Under the pieces are notes generated by a model, which saw nothing but the letters and a program-made list of their open reading frames with translations, was not told the origin of the DNA and searched no databases. A stretch of DNA of 64,000 bases from Byssovorax sp. GTDB taxonomy: Bacteria > Myxococcota_A > Polyangia > Polyangiales > Polyangiaceae. Location of the stretch: assembly GCA_025362495.1 (NCBI GenBank), contig JANYGI010000094.1:1-64000 (forward strand). Direction: 5' to 3'. Position numbers and translations under genes: made by a program. Positions 18,482-26,585 of the stretch are shown piece by piece (positions within the stretch are counted from its first letter, which is position 1; the number at the start of each line of letters is the position of its first letter).

Positions 18482-19341
18482 CAGCGCTTGCCTTCCAGGA
18501 ACTCGACGAGCAGCGCGAGGAGCTCGCGGGGCTTTTCCTGGTGGGGCGAGTGGCCCGTGTCCATGATCTCCAGCTTGGCGTGCGGCAGCTCGCGGGCGAG
18601 GCGATTGGCGCTGGCGGCCGGGTAGAGCACGTCGTCGCGGCCCCAGATCACCAGCGTTTCGGCGGTGATCCGGCTGATGCGCGCGACGACCGGTCGCGTG
18701 TCGAGGACGGCGCGCATCACCGCGTAGGCGCTTTCGCGGGACGACGGGCTGTTGAAACAATCGAAGTGCCAGTCGATGCGCTCGAGCGGAACGTCGGCGC
18801 CGGGGCGCAGCAGCTCCTCGCGAAAATAACTTCGAAAGAGCGAGCGCCCGAGCAGCTGCTTGAAGATGAGGCCGCCCACGATCGGCGCGAGCGCGACGCG
18901 GGCGCGAAAGCTCGGTGGCACCGGGTACGCGAGCGGATCTTCGAGCACGAGGCGCTGGACGAGCTCGGGGTGCGTCGCCGCGAGCGTCATGGCGATCGCG
19001 CCGCCCATGGCGTGGCCCACGACCGAGGCTCGACCGACGCCGAAGGCCGCGATCAGATCGGCGATGGCCTCGGCGTGCGACTCGATCCCGTAGCTGTAGC
19101 GCGCCGGGTTCGGCTTCTCGCTCTCGCCGAATCCAGGCAAATCCGGGGCGATCACGTGAAATCGCTCGGCGAGATCATCGATGAGCTCGTCCCAGGTGCG
19201 CCGGCTTTCCAGGAAGCCGTGGATCAGCACCAGGGCGGGCGCGTCCTCGCGGCCCGCCTCGAGCACGCGGGTGCGAACTCCGCGCGCCGTGACGTCCCGG
19301 ATCTCGCGCTCGAACGGGCCGGTCTCCGCGTTGTTGGCCAT
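18481..19341 (-). CDS. alpha/beta-hydrolase fold protein with Ala in place of the nucleophile
   Basis: A 286-residue cytoplasmic alpha/beta-hydrolase: HGFLESRRTWDEL (oxyanion region, 41-53), DLPGFGESEKP, the nucleophile elbow GHAMGG (109-114), acid DD (236-237 in VIWGRDDVLYP), and His264 (TGHSPHQEKP). The elbow normally reads GHSMGG. The codon here is GCC, so residue 111 is Ala and the catalytic Ser is missing, while the acid and His remain. It may be a non-catalytic binding protein or use a different mechanism. It is the first gene of a coupled minus-strand operon with the peptide transporter, so a role with the imported peptide or amide is conceivable (inference). Confidence 0.88.
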   Translation of the reverse strand: MANNAETGPFEREIRDVTARGVRTRVLEAGREDAPALVLIHGFLESRRTWDELIDDLAERFHVIAPDLPGFGESEKPNPARYSYGIESHAEAIADLIAAFGVGRASVVGHAMGGAIAMTLAATHPELVQRLVLEDPLAYPVPPSFRARVALAPIVGGLIFKQLLGRSLFRSYFREELLRPGADVPLERIDWHFDCFNSPSSRESAYAVMRAVLDTRPVVARISRITAETLVIWGRDDVLYPAASANRLARELPHAKLEIMDTGHSPHQEKPRELLALLVEFLEGKR

Positions 19342-19390
19342 GCGCGCATCCTAGCAGCCATTCCCGGGATTCTGGGGCATGTAGGATAAC

Positions 19391-19403
19391 GTGGTGAAAC
19401 CAC
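19391..19403. promoter_or_regulatory. small inverted repeat upstream of the hydrolase-transporter operon
   Basis: GTGGT-GAA-ACCAC, a perfect 5-bp inverted repeat, lies 50 bp upstream of the hydrolase ATG in AT-richer DNA between two divergent genes. It could be an operator half-site pair; no factor is recognised. Confidence 0.3.
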
Positions 19404-19540
19404 CGCAAAACAGGCTAAAAGCGACCGGTCGGCGCGGTGCGACGGCGCACGGTGGCGCCAAACAATGTCCGATGCGCCGCTCGAAAGACTTGCTCCTGCC
19501 GCATTTCGGGTCGCTGGGACAATAATCGTGTACCCATGAA

Positions 19541-19570
19541 TTGACCTCGATCTACTCAGTGGAATACATT
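19541..19570 (+). promoter_or_regulatory. candidate sigma-70 promoter of the MerR-like gene
   Basis: TTGACC (19541-19546) and TACATT (19565-19570) are separated by 18 bp in a locally AT-rich stretch. This matches the primary-sigma pattern reasonably, especially the -35 box. It lies 49 bp upstream of the TTG start with a good ribosome site at 19619, and it argues against the alternative TTG start at 19541. Confidence 0.4.
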
Positions 19571-19618
19571 CACTTTCGTCGTTCGGGGCAGCTTGGCCCC
19601 CGAGCACGGAGAAGGAAA

Positions 19619-20134
19619 TTGCAGCGGATCCCCGACGACGTCTTCGACGCCCTCGAGAGAGAGCACCCCCAGGGGCTGACGTCGGTGGAGATCCTCGACA
19701 CCCTCGCCGAGCACGGAAACAAGATAAGCGAAGCCACTCTCCGGAAGTACGTGCAGCTGGGCCTGTTGCCCCGCAGCGTCCGAGTCGGGCGCAAGGGAAA
19801 ACATCAAGGCTCACAGGGGATGTACCCCTCCGGGGTGGTCCGGCAGATCCAGAAAATCCGCGAGATGATGGCGGACGATTACACGATCGAGGAGATTCAA
19901 CGAGAGTTTCTGTTCGTGAGGGGAGACATCGAGGATCTGGAGCGCTCGCTCGCAAAGGTCTTCGAGGCTCTCCGCAAAGCAGCGAAGGACGGCCGGAGCG
20001 ACACTGCAGGTCGGATCATCGGAAGCGAGATATCCGGGGCTGAAGCGCTCGCGAAGGATCTGCTCTCCAAGCTGACGATAATCGAGAAACGATTGATGTC
20101 GCAGGCCCAGCTGGCAAAGCAAGCTACGGGCTGA
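19619..20134 (+). CDS. MerR-type transcriptional regulator
   Basis: A 171-residue regulator. I chose the TTG at 19619 because GGAG lies 7 bp upstream and a promoter-like pair lies just before that. An in-frame TTG at 19541 would add 26 residues but falls in the -35 box. Residues about 15-75 form a MerR-like winged helix (LTSVEILDTLAEHGNKISEATLRKYVQLGLLPRS), and the segment GRKGKHQGSQGMYP corresponds to the wing. The rest is helical and charged, ending in a likely coiled coil (LLSKLTIIEKRLMSQAQLAKQ). No metal-binding Cys pattern is seen. Codon use is less GC-biased than in the neighbours. Target unknown. Confidence 0.8.
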   Translation: MQRIPDDVFDALEREHPQGLTSVEILDTLAEHGNKISEATLRKYVQLGLLPRSVRVGRKGKHQGSQGMYPSGVVRQIQKIREMMADDYTIEEIQREFLFVRGDIEDLERSLAKVFEALRKAAKDGRSDTAGRIIGSEISGAEALAKDLLSKLTIIEKRLMSQAQLAKQATG

Positions 20135-20457
20135 AACGTCAAAAGGCACATCCTCCGCGGGCCCGTGAAAAGCAGGCTCCGGGGTCTCCAGAGGGACCGC
20201 GAAAGCGGACCTCGAAACCAGATTTTCTCAAGAGGTCATTCGCCGCCGTCGCGGGGTCGACGGGCGTTTGATCGGCAGATTCGATGGATGCGGGTGTCTG
20301 GCAGGGCACCCGTCGTGAGGTCGCGTCCCTCGGGGCGCCCTCGCAAACCGAGGGTTGCGTATCGTGAACGGATGATCGCCCAAACCGATCATCGCAGGAC
20401 ACGTGCGTGCGCGGAGACGGGGAACGCGGGTCCGCGAGCGTAACGGAGGCAAGGCAC
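20135..20457. other. 323-bp intergenic region with several hairpins
   Basis: No convincing gene. It holds several short inverted repeats (GGGTG TCTGGCAGG GCACCC; CCCTCGG ... CCGAGGG) and the longer 8-bp inverted repeat listed separately. A structured leader or terminator/promoter zone between two regulator genes is the likely content. Confidence 0.5.
20371..20393. promoter_or_regulatory. 8-bp inverted repeat upstream of the sigma region 4-like gene
   Basis: GATGATCG and CGATCATC form a perfect 8-bp inverted repeat with a 7-base spacer (CCCAAAC), 64 bp before the ATG at 20458. The geometry fits a dimeric repressor operator or an RNA hairpin in the leader. The neighbouring MerR-like protein is one candidate binder, by proximity only. 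Confidence 0.45.
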
Positions 20458-21213
20458 ATGATTGACGGCGATCTGGACGTGTTCGGCGGCGACGAGATGG
20501 ACGAGGTTCTGCCCGCGGGAGAGCCCATGAGCGACGGCGACGGGCTCGTGCTCGACGGCGCGCTGGCCCTCAAGGCCGCGCCCAACACCTCGGCCAACGC
20601 GGTGACCCGCGAGCAGCGCCGTTCGCGCCGCAAGCGCGAGGTCCGCGCGCGGACGATCAGCGTCAAGCGCATGACCAAGCGCGAGCTGGAGATCGGCCGG
20701 ATGCTCTACCCGGAGACCGATTACTACAAGCCCGCCACTCGCGCCGAGTGCGCCGAGGGCGCGCGCCCGTGCCCGTACGTCTCGTGCCAGCACCACCTCT
20801 TCCTCGACGTCTCGTCGCGGACCGGCGCGATCAAGCTCAACTTCCCCGATCTCGAGGTCTGGGAGATGAACGAGTCGTGCGCGCTCGACATCGCCGATCG
20901 CGGCGGCACGACGCTCGAGGACGTGGGCGCGATCATGAACCTGACCCGCGAGCGCATTCGCCAGGTCGAGGTCAAGGCGCTCGCCAAGCTCGAGGCGCTG
21001 AAGGACATGTCGTCGCTGCGCGACTTCATCGACGAGGGCCCCGTCGGCAAGCGCCGCCTCCCGGTGATCGTCGCGCCGGTCGACGTCGACGACGAGGACG
21101 ACGAGGACGAAGAGATCTTCGACGACTCGGACTCCGACAACGCGCCGAGGCTCGCGGCCAACGACGACGCGCTCGCCGCGGACGCCGCCGCGTCGGTCAG
21201 CGAAGCGGAGTGA
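20458..21213 (+). CDS. sigma-70 region 4-like DNA-binding protein with four conserved-looking Cys
   Basis: A 251-residue protein. The ATG at 20458 is preceded by GGAGG at an 8-bp distance, which decides the start. Residues about 151-180 are a typical sigma-70 region 4 helix-turn-helix ([20 protein letters not shown]), but sigma regions 2 and 3 are absent. Before it come a basic segment ([19 protein letters not shown]) and a block with Cys98, Cys105, Cys110 and Cys141 ([14 protein letters not shown]), which could hold zinc or an iron-sulfur cluster. The C terminus is a long acidic tail ([17 protein letters not shown]). It is likely a -35-element or RNA-polymerase-binding regulator rather than a sigma factor. 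Its stop abuts the convergent DUF2169 gene without a gap. Confidence 0.82.
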   Translation: MIDGDLDVFGGDEMDEVLPAGEPMSDGDGLVLDGALALKAAPNTSANAVTREQRRSRRKREVRARTISVKRMTKRELEIGRMLYPETDYYKPATRAECAEGARPCPYVSCQHHLFLDVSSRTGAIKLNFPDLEVWEMNESCALDIADRGGTTLEDVGAIMNLTRERIRQVEVKALAKLEALKDMSSLRDFIDEGPVGKRRLPVIVAPVDVDDEDDEDEEIFDDSDSDNAPRLAANDDALAADAAASVSEAE

Positions 21214-22665
21214 TCAGCGCTTCCGGCGGATGGGCCGCGTTCGCTCGCTGAGCGCGCCGTCGCCCGAGGCGTCCCCCGAGGGAGCGGCGGCCTCGCGCGG
21301 TCCGTTCGTCGATGTCTGCTCGGCGTCGAGCAGATCCGAAGAAGATAGCTCGTCCCAGATCAACGATGCGCCGGCGGTCGGCGGCTCGGCCGTGTACTTC
21401 GCGGCGAGCTCGGCCGCGAGGCCCGGCGGCAGGCGGCGCTCGAGCGTCTTGGCCTCGCTCTCGCCCGTGGTGTCGTCGCGCGAAGGCGCCGGCTCGGGCG
21501 GCGCTGGAGGGGCCGCGCTCGGTGGATCGGGGCGGCGCGAGCTCGACGCGCCGGGCATGTCCGACGGGCTCGCCGAGGCGCGGACGTGATCGTGGCGCAG
21601 GCTGAGCGGGTGGGTCTCGCCGCCGAGATCCTCGTCGAGCGACACCGAGGCGCCGTCGCGCAGCATGCGCTGGATGTGCTTGTAACGAAGCTCTTTGCCC
21701 TTCGACTCGGCGGCGACGACGAGCGTCTCGAGGTTCAGGACCTCGGGCGTGCCGAGGCCGACGAGGCCGCGCCACGAGAGCGTCATCACGGCGCGATCGG
21801 TGTCGATCCAGAGCGTGTCGCAGCGGAGCGCGATCTCCAGCGCGCGCTCGGCGTCGGCGGAGACGAGGAACGCCCGCGGGCGCACGTGGGGCAGCTTGGC
21901 GACAAAGCGTGGGTGCTCGCGGTGGAGGTTCTCGAGGACGATCGAGGCGCTGTGGCGGAGGAGATCGATCTGCTGCTCGCGCGGCGCCGCGTTGTAGAAC
22001 GCGAAGTCGAAGCCCTTCGGCATCGGGCCCTTTTCACCTTCGGTCGCCCATGCGTACGCGTCGGGCTGGAGCAGCGCGCGTCGGGTCGCGGCGGCGGGGT
22101 GGACCGGGCCGAAGCCGAGCGTCTGGCCGGTGTCGGGCGCGTCGTCGACGGCCTCGAGGTTGGGGAGCGCGAGATCGCCGAGCGCGGGCGCGCCGGCGAG
22201 ATCGAAGCCGACCGGGTTGTCGGGCGCGCGCGCGGCGCGCTCGTAACGGAGCGGCATCGATCGAAACGGGACGGGCGCACCCGGCTCGAGCCCGTCGGGA
22301 CCGAGTGACCAGCGGCGATCGCCGATGACGCCGATCGATTTATCGAGCTCCTCGATCGTGACGCGGGCGATCAGCGCGTCGACCGGCGTCTGCTCGGGGG
22401 CGAAGGCGCTGCCGACGAGGACCACGTCCGCGCGCGGCTTGTACGGGACGAGCTCGCTCGCGGCGTAGAGGCTCGGACCGCGCGCGCCGCCGCTCTCGTG
22501 GAAGCGATCGCCGAGGACGGGCTCCTGCGCGTCGGCGAGCACCGCCTCGCGGCCGTGGACGAGAGAGAACGTCCCGCGGACGCACGCCGTGAGCGTCCAC
22601 GCGCCGTCCGGGCCTTGCCAGATCGAGGTGCCGGCGGTGAACGGGCAGAGGAGCGCGAGGTGCAC
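21214..22665 (-). CDS. DUF2169 family protein
   Basis: A 483-residue protein starting at ATG with [21 protein letters not shown]. Residues about 1-330 match the DUF2169 family ([55 protein letters not shown]). That family is often encoded next to type VI secretion genes, where it is thought to assist effector or PAAR loading. The remaining ~150 residues are Pro/Ser-rich and acidic, probably disordered. No type VI secretion gene is in the window, so this is an orphan copy. No signal peptide. It is convergent with, and directly adjacent to, the sigma region 4-like gene. Confidence 0.82.
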   Translation of the reverse strand: MHLALLCPFTAGTSIWQGPDGAWTLTACVRGTFSLVHGREAVLADAQEPVLGDRFHESGGARGPSLYAASELVPYKPRADVVLVGSAFAPEQTPVDALIARVTIEELDKSIGVIGDRRWSLGPDGLEPGAPVPFRSMPLRYERAARAPDNPVGFDLAGAPALGDLALPNLEAVDDAPDTGQTLGFGPVHPAAATRRALLQPDAYAWATEGEKGPMPKGFDFAFYNAAPREQQIDLLRHSASIVLENLHREHPRFVAKLPHVRPRAFLVSADAERALEIALRCDTLWIDTDRAVMTLSWRGLVGLGTPEVLNLETLVVAAESKGKELRYKHIQRMLRDGASVSLDEDLGGETHPLSLRHDHVRASASPSDMPGASSSRRPDPPSAAPPAPPEPAPSRDDTTGESEAKTLERRLPPGLAAELAAKYTAEPPTAGASLIWDELSSSDLLDAEQTSTNGPREAAAPSGDASGDGALSERTRPIRRKR

Positions 22666-22725
22666 GGAGCGTGAGGATAGCGAGTCCGGCGCGCCGCGTA
22701 ACCCTTCATGAGGGCGCGCTGCGCG

Positions 22726-25182
22726 CTACTCGGGGCGGGCCTCGACGACGATCAGGGCGGCGTCGGCGAGCGCCTGGCCGAGGAACGCGCGGAAGGCAGC
22801 CAGCGGCGGCTTGACCCGGGCGACCGGGGCGCGCCCAGCCCAGAGATCGACGAGGCGGCTCCGCGGATCGGAGCGGCCGTCGCGATCGAGGCGGGCCTGC
22901 TCGGCGAAGGCGCGATCGAGATCGGCGTCGGTCGCGGCCTGCGCGAGGTGCGCGAGCATGAGCTTCACCTCGGTCACCGCGGCGGTGAGGCCGTCGGCCG
23001 GAGCGCGCACGTCGATCACCAGCGCCGGCGCGCGCGAGCCGCCGAGGATCCGCGCCGACGCGCGGCCGGCCGCTTGCTGGAATGCGCCCGCGAGCAGCCC
23101 GTGATCGCCGTCGAGGGCGAGGCGAGCGAGCTCGGCGAGATCGCGGCCGGGGGCGCCCGGGGCGGGGATCACCGCGCCGATCATCGCGCGCGCGAGCGGC
23201 GCTTCGGTCGGGAGATGGCCTTCGTAGCGGCCGGGGCGCGCGGGCAGCGGCGCAGAGGCGGCGCACGCGCGTCGCGCCGGACCGGGGGTGAGCCAGCGAT
23301 CGACCGCGTCGGCGGCGGCCTGCGCCTGCGCGGCGTCGGCGTTGGCGAGGACGGCGACGCGGAGCGGACCGCTCAGCAGCATCTGCTGGTGGAGGCGAAT
23401 GTCTTCGAGCGCGCTGCTCGCGACCTTGCTCCACAGGCCGAGGGGCTCGAGCCACGAGGGGTGATCCGGCGCGAACACGGGCGCGAACGCGGTGCTCGCG
23501 CCGCCCTCGGGCCCCTCGGCGCGGGCCAGCAGATCGAGCGAGGTGGCGCGCGCGGCGGCGGCGATCTCGGTCGTGAGGACGGGCGCCGCGAGGGCGTGGG
23601 CCGCGGCGCCCGCGACGCGGCGAGCGAGCTCGATCGGCGTCTCGCGATCATCGCGAAATGAAGCGTGAGCGAGCACGCCGAGGCCGCCTTCGGTGATCCA
23701 CGGCTCGAGCTCGGCGGCGCCGTCGTGGCGGCGCGCTTCGACCGCGGCGATCATCGCCGTCGCGCCGAGGCCGGCGTCGTCGAGGCGCTCTTCGGCGACG
23801 CCGCAGGGCGACGCGAGCAGCACCCAGAGCTCGCCCTGGCCGCGCTCGACCGCGACGCGCCGCTCGGCCGTCGGCGCGGGAGCGGCGACGCTCTGCGCGA
23901 GCGCCTGTTGAAAGCGTGAAGCAGAGACCTCGGCCGCCGACGGCGGCGCCCCGACGCGCGGCGGGACGGTGGATGCGGCGGGGACTCCGAGGACGATCGC
24001 CCACGCGCTGGGCGAGCCCGGCGCTGGCGTGGAGAGTGACCACCACGCGGCGCGCGCCGCGGCCTCGCGCGGATCGGCGGCCGTGAGGATCTGCCGACCC
24101 GAGACCGACGAGCCCGCGGCGAGGCTCAATTCCGAGGTGATCTCGGCGCGAACGAGGGCAGAGGCCTGCGCCGCGACGGGCTCGATCGCGGCGCCGTTCG
24201 GGCGCGCGGGGCCCTCGATCGTCACGCTGACGCAGCCGCCGCGCGGGCGGGCGACGCCGCTGACGTCGAGCACGCGCCAGGGCTGCGCGAGCGCGTGGAG
24301 CCGCGCCACGAGCGGCGAGTCGGCGGCGCCGAGGTGCTCGGCAGCGGCCGCGGCGGCCTGGGGATCGGCGGTGCGGACCGCGAGCGTGACGCGCGCGCCC
24401 CGGTGATCGAAGGACGGAGCGGTGAACGCGCCGCTGGTGTCGGCGATCGGCCAGGCGTCGCGCGCGGCGTCGCCGACGGGCCAGCCCTGGCTCGCGGCGA
24501 GGCCCGCGGCGACGGCGGCGGTGAAGCTCGCGGGGCCGACGGCGGCGATGGCCGTGCGGCCGGAGTGCAGCGCCTCGGCGCGGGCGATCTCGAGGGCGCG
24601 CGCGTCGTCGGCGGAGCGGGCCGGATCGACGCGGCGAGCGCCCGGGGCCACCCCGAGCGCCCCGGTGCAGGCGGCCACGGCGACGATCTCCGCGGCGTCG
24701 AACGGGTTGCGCTCGAGCGCGAGGAGGCGTGACGACGCGAGCGTGAGCTCGGGGCTGCCCGGCGCGATTGGCCGGGCGAACGCCTGCGCCACCGCCGTGA
24801 AGAACGCCGCGGCGCGCGCGGGATCAGCGAGGAGCAAGCGGACGCGAAACGCGCTGGCGTCGACGCGGGTGTCGACCGCGAAGCCCGCGGCCACGAGGCG
24901 CGCCTCGACGGTCGCGGCCAGCGCCGTCGTCAGCACCGGGCCGAGATCGGTGGCCACCGCGGCGACGATGGCCGGCGTGGGATCACCGTCGCGCGAGACC
25001 AGCGTCAGCCGCGGGCGGGCGTCGAGCTGCCGCACCTCGATGCGGCCGACGGCGCCCTCGCGCGCCGCGACGGGCTGCCCCGCGATCGGCGCGCCCGTGC
25101 CGATGGGCGAGGCCATCCCGCCGCAGGCACCGAGCGCCGCCGTGAGCACGGCCAGGGCGGCGCGGTTCGCGGGTAGCCTCAT
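22726..25182 (-). CDS. large lipoprotein with insulinase-like (M16) fold, no zinc motif
   Basis: An 818-residue protein with a lipoprotein signal ending LGAC (Cys20). The composition and the repeated alpha/beta segments resemble peptidase M16/insulinase domains; the C-terminal part (AMIGAVIPAPG, LLAGAFQQAAGRASARILGG, ALVIDVRAPADGLTAAV) is the most M16-like. The HxxEH zinc motif of active M16 enzymes was not found, so it is probably a non-catalytic partner or a divergent protein. Many M16 proteins act as an active/inactive pair, but no active partner is nearby. It is 3 bp downstream of the OB-like lipoprotein gene and surely in its operon. Confidence 0.72.
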   Translation of the reverse strand: MRLPANRAALAVLTAALGACGGMASPIGTGAPIAGQPVAAREGAVGRIEVRQLDARPRLTLVSRDGDPTPAIVAAVATDLGPVLTTALAATVEARLVAAGFAVDTRVDASAFRVRLLLADPARAAAFFTAVAQAFARPIAPGSPELTLASSRLLALERNPFDAAEIVAVAACTGALGVAPGARRVDPARSADDARALEIARAEALHSGRTAIAAVGPASFTAAVAAGLAASQGWPVGDAARDAWPIADTSGAFTAPSFDHRGARVTLAVRTADPQAAAAAAEHLGAADSPLVARLHALAQPWRVLDVSGVARPRGGCVSVTIEGPARPNGAAIEPVAAQASALVRAEITSELSLAAGSSVSGRQILTAADPREAAARAAWWSLSTPAPGSPSAWAIVLGVPAASTVPPRVGAPPSAAEVSASRFQQALAQSVAAPAPTAERRVAVERGQGELWVLLASPCGVAEERLDDAGLGATAMIAAVEARRHDGAAELEPWITEGGLGVLAHASFRDDRETPIELARRVAGAAAHALAAPVLTTEIAAAARATSLDLLARAEGPEGGASTAFAPVFAPDHPSWLEPLGLWSKVASSALEDIRLHQQMLLSGPLRVAVLANADAAQAQAAADAVDRWLTPGPARRACAASAPLPARPGRYEGHLPTEAPLARAMIGAVIPAPGAPGRDLAELARLALDGDHGLLAGAFQQAAGRASARILGGSRAPALVIDVRAPADGLTAAVTEVKLMLAHLAQAATDADLDRAFAEQARLDRDGRSDPRSRLVDLWAGRAPVARVKPPLAAFRAFLGQALADAALIVVEARPE

Positions 25183-25185
25183 CGA

Positions 25186-26034
25186 TCAGAGCTCGAAATC
25201 GGCTGCGGATCGAGGCGCGACGTGGAAGCCGCCGAAGTACGTGACGACGCCGGTGATCGACTTGAACGCCGCGCTCGCCGGCATCGGCGGCCCCAGGTTC
25301 TGCATGTCGAAGAGCTCGTTCGTCACCTGCGGCACGTCGGCCACGTTCTTGATCGACCCGACCTCGAGCCCCGAGGTGTAGCGCCCGCCGCTGCTCTTGG
25401 CGCCGGTCGCGTCGAGCTGAACGTTGACGAGCTTGATCAGCGTACCCAGGTGTGGACGCCCCGTTTCGTAGGTCTTCAGATCGTCGATCGAGACGACCTT
25501 CGGCGTGAGCGGGAGGTTGTTGTCGAAGCGGAACGTCAGCGCGCCGCTCAGCTCGGGGAGCGTGCGGCAGTACGCGAACTTGAACGTCGAGGGCCCGTTG
25601 AACTCGGTGGCCGAGCCCAGGAAATCGACGACGTCGCCCTGGGCGAGGCGGAGATCGGGCGGGCTGAACGAGGGGCGAAAGATCGTCATGCCCGAGTAGG
25701 GGAGGGGATCGCTCGACGTGTCTTCGACGTAGTAGTTGCCGCTCGATTTCCCGTCGCCCGTCTCGTCGAACGTGTCGATCGCGACGATGGTCAGGCCGCT
25801 CAGGCACACCGTCCGGTCGGCGGGGATCATCGAGCACTTGGCGCTGAGCGCGTCGTTCGGATCGAGCCAGGTGGCCGGTCCGATGGTCTTCGCGAGGCGA
25901 CCGCAGCTGCCGAGCTCGTCGGCGGTGGGCTTCGACGGCTCGTCGCCGCCGCCCGCCGTGCAGGCGCCGAGGAAGAGCGCGGCGAGGAGCAATCCGCCGG
26001 TGGAGAAGTGGGGGGCGACAAGAATTCGGCGCAA
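25186..26034 (-). CDS. lipoprotein with OB-fold-like domain (DUF5689-like)
   Basis: A 282-residue lipoprotein (lipobox FLGAC, Cys25). The TTG start at 26034 is supported by a perfect AGGAGG six bases upstream. The mature part has two similar segments of the pattern hydrophobic strand, D-x-F-x-E...YYVED, then GDVVDFLGS and a closing strand. This is the pattern of extracellular OB-fold domains in the DUF5689 group that accompany secreted nucleases or phosphatases. No catalytic motif is visible. It heads a two-gene operon with the M16-like lipoprotein and is divergent from the iron-sulfur gene at 26144. Function unknown. Confidence 0.72.
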   Translation of the reverse strand: MRRILVAPHFSTGGLLLAALFLGACTAGGGDEPSKPTADELGSCGRLAKTIGPATWLDPNDALSAKCSMIPADRTVCLSGLTIVAIDTFDETGDGKSSGNYYVEDTSSDPLPYSGMTIFRPSFSPPDLRLAQGDVVDFLGSATEFNGPSTFKFAYCRTLPELSGALTFRFDNNLPLTPKVVSIDDLKTYETGRPHLGTLIKLVNVQLDATGAKSSGGRYTSGLEVGSIKNVADVPQVTNELFDMQNLGPPMPASAAFKSITGVVTYFGGFHVAPRSAADFEL

Positions 26035-26143
26035 AACGAGCCTCCTGCCTCGCGTCTTACCACGTCCCTCCGCGGTGAGGCTCGCGTTTCTCCGCCCGCC
26101 ATCGCGGGCTCCCGCCGTCGCTTCGCCCTGCTATAGCGATCGG

Positions 26144-26575
26144 GTGCTCTTCTCTGGACGCGTCCTGGCAGCCGTCATCCTGGCGTGGTCGTTCCTGAAG
26201 GTCCTGTTTGCGCGGGCATTCTCGCGAAAATCCGGGCTCGCCCTCTTCCACGAGAACTACGATGCCGACCGGCTCCCGGCCGTCGACCCCGACGAGCGCG
26301 CGCTCATGCCGCGCTTCTCGCGCTGCATCGCCTGCGGCCGCTGCGATCTCGGCGAGGCCTCTCGCATCGCGCGGTCGAACGGCGCGTACCCCGGGCTGAT
26401 GAGCGTCGTGCTCGCCTCGTCGCGGAGCATGCCCGACCACGACGCAGCAGCGCTCGCGCTCGATCACGTGCCGGACGAGGTGCTCGCCGCCAAGGAGCGC
26501 GAGTGTCCGACGGGCGTGCCGTTCGTCGAGCTCGCGCGCTTCGTCCGCGCCAAGGCCGCGCTCTCGCGCGCGTGA
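26144..26575 (+). CDS. small membrane-anchored [4Fe-4S] protein
   Basis: A 143-residue protein with GTG start. Residues 1-24 form a membrane helix (LAAVILAWSFLKVLFARAF). A ferredoxin-type CxxCxxC follows (C61, C64, C67 in CIACGRC) and a fourth Cys comes as CP at 121 (ECPTGVPF). This is the ligand set for one [4Fe-4S] cluster with a long 53-residue insertion, as in the C-terminal clusters of succinate dehydrogenase/heterodisulfide-reductase-like subunits. It likely acts as a small electron carrier on the cytoplasmic face. No redox partner gene is adjacent, and the methyltransferase downstream is convergent. Moderately sure of the cluster, unsure of the pathway. Confidence 0.75.
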   Translation: MLFSGRVLAAVILAWSFLKVLFARAFSRKSGLALFHENYDADRLPAVDPDERALMPRFSRCIACGRCDLGEASRIARSNGAYPGLMSVVLASSRSMPDHDAAALALDHVPDEVLAAKERECPTGVPFVELARFVRAKAALSRA

Positions 26576-26585
26576 TCCGTCGGCG

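Noticed and set aside
15650-18625. A long plus-strand open frame antisense to the transporter operon
   Set aside because: No start with a ribosome site, no domain, and Arg/His-rich composition. The minus strand has clear permease and binding-protein motifs.
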